From contig JBDNHU010000531.1 in assembly GCA_041688615.1 (NCBI GenBank), forward strand, positions 1-13,650: a stretch of DNA of 13,650 bases, given 5' to 3'. Below the pieces are notes generated by a model. It was not told the DNA's origin and searched no databases. It saw only the letters and a list, made by a program, of their open reading frames with translations. The stretch comes from M30B19 sp041688615 (GTDB lineage: Bacteria; Planctomycetota; Planctomycetia; Pirellulales; Pirellulaceae). The position numbers and the translations under genes were made by a program. Below, piece after piece: positions 6,806-12,447 of this stretch. Each line of letters starts with the position of its first letter. The stretch's first letter is position 1.

Positions 6806-7702
6806 CTAAGCCAACCAGGCTGCATCTGCTGGCGGAGCATCGACGACGAATGCATCCACCGGATGGTTCACCAGGACTCTGTCTCCGTCCCGCTCCGCTA
6901 CGGCCATCAGATAATCAAGTATTTGCTCGCGGGCGGCGGGCTTTAATTCTTGGCAATTCACCTGCGTGATGAAGTCCAGTATCATTGCCCCCTGTGTACA
7001 CTGGGCGTCGAAACAGCGGGCCACGTCGACTCGTCCGTGAATGCGAGTTTTTGTGTATGCCAAATCGACTCCCTGCAGATAAGTATCTAGCGTCTCGCTG
7101 AACCAAATGTCAACGTCTTGGTTAGGAAACCAAAAGCAGTCGGCCAGCCGATTCAGTTCCGCCTTGGGTGCCTGAAGAATAAGAAGTTTTCCATCGGGTC
7201 GCAGTCGGACTAGCAACCGCTTAATCGTGGCGGCCGGATCGTCAAAATAGTACAGCGAATGCACAGCGTGAATGATGTCAAATTTCTGATCGCAACTCAT
7301 TGACTCAACCGTTTCTTGTCGCACGTCAAGTAGCACGTCTGGCAGTTCTAGCTGTCTGAAATTACTGCGGAAGCGACTGCATGCCACCGCATTGGGGTCA
7401 ATTCCCGTGTAAACAATCGGGCGACCCAATCGAGGCTCGTGGCCAGACAAGGCTTCCAAGAGCGGATTGTCGAGGATTCCGCTCCCGCAGCCGACGCTCA
7501 AAAGAGTTAGTGGATCGGCGCTTGTATGTCCGACCGCGAAGTCTTTCAACCAATCGAGAATCAGTGTCTGCTGGTTGCTTGAACTCTCAAATCGCTCATG
7601 CGCTTCATCGAATCTCTCGTCGGTCAACCTTGGTTGACGAATATTGCCAAGCGCAGTTTGGAGTTGCTGTAATGCTGAGTTCGGATAGCCCAAGGACTGC
7701 AT
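6806..7702 (-). CDS. Histamine N-methyltransferase-like SAM methyltransferase
   Basis: A 298-residue class I methyltransferase resembling animal histamine N-methyltransferase (HNMT) over its length. Blocks are: N-terminal helix ERFESSSNQQTLILDWL (36-52), motif I LLSVGCGSGILDNPLL (67-82), GIDP (100-103), FDIIHAVHSLYYFDDPAATI (141-160), PDGKLLILQAP (169-179), VDVARCFDAQ and MILDFI (225-245), and DRVLVNHPVDAFVV (274-287). By-eye alignment puts the HNMT histamine contacts Glu28, Gln143 and Asn283 at Asn43, His148 and His280, so histamine itself is probably not the substrate, while an imidazole compound remains plausible. It is convergent with the EgtD-PhyH-methyltransferase operon, 177 bp apart, and is presumably expressed from its own promoter in the 580-bp region upstream. 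A function in the same pathway is inferred from position and family. Confidence 0.85.
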   Translation of the reverse strand: MQSLGYPNSALQQLQTALGNIRQPRLTDERFDEAHERFESSSNQQTLILDWLKDFAVGHTSADPLTLLSVGCGSGILDNPLLEALSGHEPRLGRPIVYTGIDPNAVACSRFRSNFRQLELPDVLLDVRQETVESMSCDQKFDIIHAVHSLYYFDDPAATIKRLLVRLRPDGKLLILQAPKAELNRLADCFWFPNQDVDIWFSETLDTYLQGVDLAYTKTRIHGRVDVARCFDAQCTQGAMILDFITQVNCQELKPAAREQILDYLMAVAERDGDRVLVNHPVDAFVVDAPPADAAWLA

Positions 7703-8094
7703 AAAAAATCATCTTCAATCAAAAGAGAATCGGTTGCTGTGATATCGGCCTCTGTAATAATACGCAACTCAAAGCAAGCACTTGAATCAAGCGGACGCCA
7801 TAAAGATTAATTCACGCAAGGCTGCAACCATCTGTCTAGAAGAACGCCATTGTAGCAGCCTCTTCACCGCGATATCAGCCTTGGTGGACAAGAATTGCAA
7901 CGCGTCGTCGTCTCCTATTTAGGAATGTTGTCACAGACAACCAATGAGCCGCGCATTGTTGGGCAGCTTTAACGTGGTGCAGAGTGTTCCAAAAGATTGT
8001 GTTTTCAATAGTTATCCTGTTAGTCAGAAAAACGGAATCGGCAGCATGAATATACTTCTGCACGGATTTGCCAAGACTTCCCGTGAATCGTTCT

Positions 8095-8122
8095 GATTAG
8101 TGCCGATTAGTGCCGACTAGTG
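8095..8122. repeat. 10-bp tandem repeat, about 2.8 copies
   Basis: The unit GATTAGTGCC is at 8095-8104 and 8105-8114, then GACTAGTG at 8115-8122. It overlaps the left arm of the hairpin element at 8100-8160. Confidence 0.85.
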
Positions 8123-8160
8123 TTCCTGTTTTCCAACCACTAATCTTCGCTAATCGACAC
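8100..8160. repeat. Imperfect 23-bp inverted repeat (REP-like hairpin)
   Basis: Arms at 8100-8122 and 8138-8160 match in 18 of 23 positions when one is reverse-complemented, with a 15-nt loop containing TTTTCC. The inner 8 bp adjacent to the right arm start (CACTAATC, 8138-8145) also pairs perfectly with GATTAGTG at 8105-8112, allowing an alternative fold. No T-run follows, so a dispersed palindromic element is likelier than a terminator. Confidence 0.6.
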
Positions 8161-8193
8161 CAATGAAATGGCAGAATGGCGGACGTCGGGTGG

Positions 8194-8223
8194 GCTATCT
8201 AATTGGGTGCTATCTAATTGGGT
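8194..8223. repeat. 15-bp direct duplication
   Basis: GCTATCTAATTGGGT occurs at 8194-8208 and again, identical, at 8209-8223, followed by GCT of a third partial copy. Confidence 0.9.
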
Positions 8224-8283
8224 GCTGTCGACCGCTGGTTGTGACCAGGACGATTGACTGTTTATGATAACTTGAACCCGAAT

Positions 8284-8784
8284 TCAGGGCATAATCTTGC
8301 GAACGTTCGGCTTCTCAAGCAATGCCAGGAACTCGGATTTACTCATCGCTCCCTGCACTTGCTCGAGAACATTCCCTTGAGCATCTGCGATGATCGTGGT
8401 TGGGGTAATGTAAACTTTGTATTGTGTCAGCGTTTCTGAAGATTCACCGGGTTCACCCAAGTCGATTAGTAACGGGACGAATTCTGCATTTACCAGCGCC
8501 TCGACCTTATCGTCGGCCCACACTGTACGTTTCATGATTCGACAGGGAACACACCACTTTCCCGTGAAGAAGATAATCATTGGTTTTCCGGATTGCACAG
8601 CTAGTTGCTTAGCCGACGAATATTCATCTGCCCAAGTGATCTCGTTTCTGGGGACATAGAAACAGTACCATGCGTAGCTAAGTGAAGCGACGAGTGTGAC
8701 CCGCCAGAACCCACGCCACAACCTTAAGGCTATTCCAGGGGACGGATCAGACGTGCGTTCTGCGGGTGCCTGTGTGTCTTGCAT
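8284..8784 (-). CDS. Membrane-anchored thioredoxin-like protein
   Basis: A 166-residue protein with an N-terminal cytoplasmic tail, one hydrophobic segment at about 25-44 (FWRVTLVASLSYAWYCFYV) and a thioredoxin fold facing the periplasm. The redox motif is KWCVPC (Cys78, Cys81), the cis-proline is Pro128 in YITPTTIIA, and the strand SGKPMIIFFTGKW precedes the active site. This is the pattern of thioredoxin_7/DsbD-C-like proteins that reduce or oxidise cysteines of exported proteins; the actual partner is unknown. The start at 8784 is supported by AGGAA 4 nt upstream (8789-8793 on this strand). It lies alone, with about 190 bp to the next possible ORF, so no operon partner is evident. The WCVPC variant differs from the classical WCGPC, which may change redox potential. 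Confidence 0.9.
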   Translation of the reverse strand: MQDTQAPAERTSDPSPGIALRLWRGFWRVTLVASLSYAWYCFYVPRNEITWADEYSSAKQLAVQSGKPMIIFFTGKWCVPCRIMKRTVWADDKVEALVNAEFVPLLIDLGEPGESSETLTQYKVYITPTTIIADAQGNVLEQVQGAMSKSEFLALLEKPNVRKIMP

Positions 8785-8976
8785 GATATTCCTGGATTGG
8801 ACTGAAGTTCAGCGGATGGGATTAAGGAGGTCTCGACTAACCCACGAGTGCCGCCCAAGCCACAATATAGAACGCTTGAGCTTCTCTATCTTGACTACCG
8901 CTTAATCCCCAATCTGCCCGACAACTAATTGGAAAACGTTTCTTCCCAGCAACTCTTGTAGGTTTAGACCGCTGAA

Positions 8977-9210
8977 CTACGGAAAATGGGGCTTGTGACC
9001 TCCTTGTTTCCCGGATTTCTTATTCGACGAAATTATGAAAGGCTGTTGCCTGTGGATCAGCTTGCTTTGCTTTTGGTGAACATCGCTTTTGCCCTTGGGG
9101 AAAATTGATGGGCCATCTCTCTTCGCTGATGCTGTGGGCTCTTGGGCCGGCTGGTTATGACCCGAGCGATAGAAGGAACCCTCTGGCCGTAAAAAAGTCA
9201 CCTGCTTCAC
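8977..9210 (-). CDS. Possible small basic protein, unrecognised
   Basis: A 77-codon frame starts with GTG 13 bp downstream of the PhoD-like gene's stop on the same strand. The predicted product is polar and rich in Lys, Arg, His and Gln, with no signal peptide or membrane segment; its C-terminal half (PSIFPKGKSDVHQKQ onward) has protein-like composition. No ribosome binding site is evident and I do not recognise a family. It may be spurious. The rest of 8785-9223 contains nothing else I can support. Confidence 0.25.
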   Translation of the reverse strand: MKQVTFLRPEGSFYRSGHNQPAQEPTASAKRDGPSIFPKGKSDVHQKQSKLIHRQQPFIISSNKKSGKQGGHKPHFP

Positions 9211-9223
9211 GTGTAGACGTCGC

Positions 9224-10798
9224 CTATTGCGGGGTGTGTCCTAAATTTTCGCTTGGCGTAGTGGGGAAGCCGAACTCGCTAACCGATTCACCCGATGTCT
9301 TGTGGTGGCGGATGGTAAGTTTTGGGTGTCGACTTGGGCCACTGTATCGTAATTCACCTGAAAGGAACCCACCTTCAACTCGAAGGAATCGGTGGACCGG
9401 GCGCTGGTCTCCGGCTTTCCATCCGAATTGATGTTTATCACTGCCAGGACCGCAGCCAAATTCCCACAGCTTGGTTTCTTCGTCGACCGAAGCGTATTGC
9501 CAATGGCGATCGCCACAAAGCACAATTACATTTTCTATTTCGGCAAGTTTGGACCGCAGTTGATCGCCCTCATGTTGAAAAAAATGATTGGTATGGTTGT
9601 CGTTTTTACCTGAACGATCGGGACCAACCAAGGGCGTCGGACTACAAATGATTTTGAATTTGGCTTTCGACTGGGCGAGGGTTTCGAACAGCCATTGCTT
9701 CTGCGTCTGGCCAAGGACGGTTTTGTTTGGACCGTCGGGCATATGGTTTGGACTTCGATAGTCTCGCCCTTCCAAGAACCAAATTTGCAGATCTCTTCCC
9801 CATTGCACCGTTTTGTATCGCGGTGAATGGGAGGGGAATTGTTCCTCGTTAAATAGTTGCACACCTTCTTCGAAACTGACGCTACCGTAGCGTTGACCAG
9901 GCCAGCAATCGTTTTTTAACGTGTCGTGATCGTCCTTAAGAAAGTAGGTCGATGTAACATTGTAGAACTGTCGATTATTGGGCAACGCAAAGATTCGACC
10001 CCATTTGAACCGCATTAATTCTTTGGTCATCGCCCACGGTTCTGGTTTGTCATAGTATTCGATGTCACCGGCATGAACGACGAAGTCGGGATTCAGTTGA
10101 GTCATTGGAAGATAAATTTTGTGACCCTTCATCCCGTCGTCACGACGAATAAAGTCATGGCAAGTGGTAACGCAAAAGGTGATCTGTTTGGTTTGTTCGA
10201 CCGTAGAAGCGGTTCGGAACCTGCCCTGGATCGAAGCAGTGATTTCGTGGTCCGAGTCTGGTCTAGCTTCGACGACCGTTGCATACAACGTGTCTGGCTG
10301 TAGACCTTCGAGACGCCACTGCGCTGTGAAATCGTGTTCGGCGATTGTAGTTTTCCATGGAGTCGATTTCAGTTGCGCTTCATGATCGTGGGGATAGTAC
10401 GACAGGCGAACCTGGCCGGCCTGTCCGGGGCACGCGCCGATCATTTGATTCAACGTGGCTTTGCTGGGTAATTGTGCCCCTAGCATTTCCACTGCATCTT
10501 CGCCATGACTAAGTTGGTCGGCTTCTTTGCTGGTCAGTGCAATGAAAGGTTTCCCGGTGGCGACAAATTCCTTCAGCCGGGTGGTGCGAGTCCAAAGAAC
10601 GATGGAATTTTGATCTGCCCAACTGTTTCGCGTAGCGTTAGCAAGGTAAGGGCCGGAAAGGTCAGGGCTGGCACGGTCGGGGCTGGCACGGTCGGGGCCG
10701 GAAAGGTCGGGGCCATGCCTCTGGATTTGTGCAGCTTGCAAATTCCACGGCACGCACAACAACACTAGAAAGCATGTGCGAAAAATGAAGTGTTTCAT
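9224..10798 (-). CDS. Exported PhoD-like metallophosphatase
   Basis: A 524-residue secreted protein of the PhoD/alkaline phosphatase D-like calcineurin-fold superfamily, which cleaves phosphate mono- or diesters outside the cytoplasm. A Sec-type signal peptide is clear (MKHFIFRTCFLVLLCVPWNLQA, cleavage near 23-24). Residues 60-200 form the N-terminal Ig-like domain of the family (SIVLWTRTTRL, LQPDTLYATVVEA). The metallophosphoesterase domain follows: CHDF (213-216), HAGDIEYYD (242-250), LKDDHD (287-292) and GDRHW (429-433), which provide metal ligands. PhoD proper uses a Tat signal; here no twin-arginine is seen. Between signal peptide and domain lies a repeat of four 5-residue units (about 30-49, PDLSG/PDRAS) encoded by a 15-bp tandem array. 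The start codon lies in another array. A role in phosphate scavenging is inferred. Confidence 0.9.
   Translation of the reverse strand: MKHFIFRTCFLVLLCVPWNLQAAQIQRHGPDLSGPDRASPDRASPDLSGPYLANATRNSWADQNSIVLWTRTTRLKEFVATGKPFIALTSKEADQLSHGEDAVEMLGAQLPSKATLNQMIGACPGQAGQVRLSYYPHDHEAQLKSTPWKTTIAEHDFTAQWRLEGLQPDTLYATVVEARPDSDHEITASIQGRFRTASTVEQTKQITFCVTTCHDFIRRDDGMKGHKIYLPMTQLNPDFVVHAGDIEYYDKPEPWAMTKELMRFKWGRIFALPNNRQFYNVTSTYFLKDDHDTLKNDCWPGQRYGSVSFEEGVQLFNEEQFPSHSPRYKTVQWGRDLQIWFLEGRDYRSPNHMPDGPNKTVLGQTQKQWLFETLAQSKAKFKIICSPTPLVGPDRSGKNDNHTNHFFQHEGDQLRSKLAEIENVIVLCGDRHWQYASVDEETKLWEFGCGPGSDKHQFGWKAGDQRPVHRFLRVEGGFLSGELRYSGPSRHPKLTIRHHKTSGESVSEFGFPTTPSENLGHTPQ
10651..10710 (-). repeat. In-frame 15-bp tandem repeat inside the PhoD-like gene
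   Basis: Four 15-bp units at 10651, 10666, 10681 and 10696 (plus-strand forms GGCCGGAAAGGTCRG and GGCTGGCACGGTCGG in the order A, B, B, A) encode PDLSG-PDRAS-PDRAS-PDLSG as a linker just after the signal peptide. Since 15 is a multiple of three, copy-number change keeps the frame and only alters linker length. Confidence 0.92.
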
Positions 10799-10837
10799 GT
10801 GGGTATGAAGTGTTTCATGTGGGTATGAAGTGTTTCA
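10785..10837 (-). repeat. 20-bp tandem repeat spanning the PhoD start codon
   Basis: Plus-strand unit ATGAAGTGTTTCATGTGGGT at 10785-10804 and 10805-10824, with a partial third copy at 10825-10837. Each contains CAT or CAA, that is ATG or TTG on the minus strand, so the translation start of the PhoD-like gene has been duplicated upstream of itself in a different frame. Confidence 0.92.
10795..10818 (-). other. Possible 7-codon leader ORF coupled to the PhoD-like gene
   Basis: In the duplicated unit, minus-strand ATG at 10818-10816 opens a frame MKHFIPT ending in TGA (10797-10795), which overlaps the phosphatase ATG (10798-10796) as ATGA. This is the geometry of translational coupling. The same peptide frame is started by TTG in the third, partial unit and would stop over the ATG at 10818. 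It may be an accident of the 20-bp duplication. Confidence 0.3.
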
Positions 10838-11460
10838 AGTTGGTGGTGGCTTGCTAGTTCTTGGCTGATTCCAAGATCGAGTGCAAACCGCATCGTAAGT
10901 CCAATCGAGCAACAGTCCTGGTGTGAAAAATTCTATTCTACTCGGTGTGTGCCGAACGTGGGCCATCCAAATGTAGCGATCCTAAGAAGGTGAAAATGGA
11001 AAGTTGCCTCATTCATTATTGAGTCGATTTCAGAGTGAGTTTTTCTGTCGTTGCGACTATCCTGCCACGCAGACCCATGATCGTTCATGGCAGTGGGTTT
11101 TGCTTGAATTCACAGCGTTTACTGCTGATCGACCGCGACCGATGTTCCCGGATTACGGTCGCGTTTGGGCTCACTTTGGCATTCTGCTCTGTGACTGCGA
11201 CCAAGATTTGACAGTCGAATAAGGCATATTTCAGACGTGCAGAAAAAGGGATCGGCTGGAGCTGCTAGTTGGGGATTTGCGACCGAATTCTTACAGGGGT
11301 GCTGATGTCGCTTCTGTTGTGGTTTTCGGTCGCTGATGCGGTTTTGGGTTCGAGCCCCGTGTTCGCTCAAACCGTTTGGAAGCGTATGGACCGCAACTCG
11401 AACGTCTTTACTGTTTCGACTTTGGGCAGATTCGTGCGCGCCAATGGGAAGCACAAATTC
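10838..11460. other. Intergenic region of about 620 bp, no gene supported
   Basis: This lies upstream of the PhoD-like gene and downstream of the XRE gene, both on the minus strand, and should hold the phosphatase promoter. A forward ORF at 11269-11730 begins with a signal-peptide-like stretch but runs 270 bp antisense into the XRE gene and was not accepted. No clear terminator, repeat or Pho-box-like site was seen. Confidence 0.5.
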
Positions 11461-12192
11461 TTATCGCGAACGCTGTATAGCATAACAAAGGTTCAAATTC
11501 CTGTCAGCAATCAACTGGGCAACGGCGAATGTATCAAACTCCTTTCGCATATTTGCAATCTTTCCATGCTCGATCACGAAATGAAAATGGACCCAAGTTT
11601 CGCAAGCTGTTCCCTGCGTGGTCGACATTCGCTTCTGATAACGAGCGACTACTTCATGACCATTTTGAAAAAAGCAAACGGAAGTATTTTCGACCGGAAT
11701 GCTAGAAACAGAATCATAAAGAAGTTCTAACCAATTCTGCATACCGTCGCGGCCAACAAAGGTTCCTGCGAAAGGGATGTTCTCGGTTTGGCCGGCGCAC
11801 ACGAATACGAAATTTTCGGTAAATAGATGCTCGCAATGGGCGATCATATCCCGCCCCTGCGTATTCATTTGCTTAATGAATTCATTGGCAATCGCTCCTG
11901 GATCGACAATCAGGTTCGAGAAGTCTATCGTCGAACCACCTTCGCGAAGTGCGGAAACAATATCCGCCAGTGTTTGAAAATTAAGTCTCCCACCACTTTC
12001 CGCCTTTCGGATCAAGCGATCGCAGTAGCCTGCTTTTTCCGCCAGTTCAGTTTGTGTTAGTCCGGCGTCCAACCTCGCTCTACGAAGCCGCTGGCCAACC
12101 ACGCAAAACCCTCGTTCAATTGCACCCATGTTGTACTCGAAATTCCCCGGGATCGAAGCCAATACAAGTCGAAGACCTGTAAATTCTGGCAC
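11461..12192 (-). CDS. XRE-family regulator fused to a SnoaL/NTF2-like domain
   Basis: A cytoplasmic DNA-binding protein of up to 243 residues. An XRE/Cro helix-turn-helix covers about 33-83 (RLRRARLDAGLTQTELAEKA, then CDRLIRKAESG and FQTLADIVSAL). After a linker, about 98-235 looks like a SnoaL/DUF4440-type cone fold: FIKQMNTQGRDMIAHCEHLF, ENFVFVCAGQ, FVGRDGMQNWLELLYDSV, EVVARYQKRM and ETWVHFHFVIEHGKIANMRKEFD. Such domains bind small hydrophobic or polar ligands, so this may be a one-component sensor; the ligand is unknown. An internal ATG at 12129 (Met22) would give a 222-residue protein starting just before the HTH, and could be the true start since residues 1-21 are not HTH-like. It is divergent from the exported beta-strand protein gene, with a palindrome between them. 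Confidence 0.82.
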   Translation of the reverse strand: MPEFTGLRLVLASIPGNFEYNMGAIERGFCVVGQRLRRARLDAGLTQTELAEKAGYCDRLIRKAESGGRLNFQTLADIVSALREGGSTIDFSNLIVDPGAIANEFIKQMNTQGRDMIAHCEHLFTENFVFVCAGQTENIPFAGTFVGRDGMQNWLELLYDSVSSIPVENTSVCFFQNGHEVVARYQKRMSTTQGTACETWVHFHFVIEHGKIANMRKEFDTFAVAQLIADRNLNLCYAIQRSR

Positions 12193-12268
12193 GCCTTACC
12201 GACTACATCTCTAGATTATAGCAGTTTGCAGTCAAGCAATGGTGTCAATCCTGTCTTCGCGATCGGGT

Positions 12269-12282
12269 TCGACTTAAGTCGA
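12269..12282. promoter_or_regulatory. 14-bp perfect palindrome, candidate operator
   Basis: TCGACTTAAGTCGA is a perfect palindrome in the 255-bp gap between the divergent XRE gene and the exported protein gene, 77 bp upstream of the XRE start at 12192. A related half, GATTTAAGT, recurs at 12312-12320. Dimeric XRE proteins usually bind palindromes near their own promoters, so autoregulation is plausible. No direct evidence. Confidence 0.4.
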
Positions 12283-12447
12283 TGAAAATTTGCGTCGCCA
12301 GATTTGCTGGTGATTTAAGTAACCCATAGATTAACGTCACTGAGTGTCTGGCTTTCTCGTGCCGCTTGCGTTCCTAGCATTCGTAGGATGTTGCATATTA
12401 AACTTCCGATAGCAAATAACTACTTTTGCTTTTGTGCTCCTTCAACC

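Larger units (their letters stand above)
7703..8283. other. Intergenic region of 581 bp with a hairpin element and two short repeats
   Basis: No supportable gene is seen. The part next to 7703 should carry the promoter of the minus-strand methyltransferase, but no clear promoter boxes could be assigned. A 10-bp array, an imperfect hairpin element and a 15-bp duplication lie between 8095 and 8223 and are listed separately. Confidence 0.55.

Noticed and set aside
6598..6855. Minus-strand ORF with RPLVQ repeats
   Set aside because: It is a translation of the 15-bp DNA array, overlapping the ends of two real genes.
3676..7702. Ergothioneine or ovothiol biosynthesis cluster
   Set aside because: Only the EgtD step is present. 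No EgtB/OvoA sulfoxide synthase, EgtC or EgtE is seen; the following genes are a PhyH dioxygenase and methyltransferases.
9241..9864. Other-frame ORFs within the PhoD-like gene
   Set aside because: They are shadows; the metal-binding motifs are all in the 9224-10798 frame.
11119..11454. Minus-strand 111-codon ORF
   Set aside because: Composition is irregular, no family is recognised, and it overlaps the rejected forward ORF; no support beyond openness.
11269..11730. Forward ORF of 153 codons with a signal-peptide-like start
   Set aside because: Its second half is antisense to the well-supported XRE gene and the C-terminal sequence is not protein-like; the hydrophobic start is probably chance.
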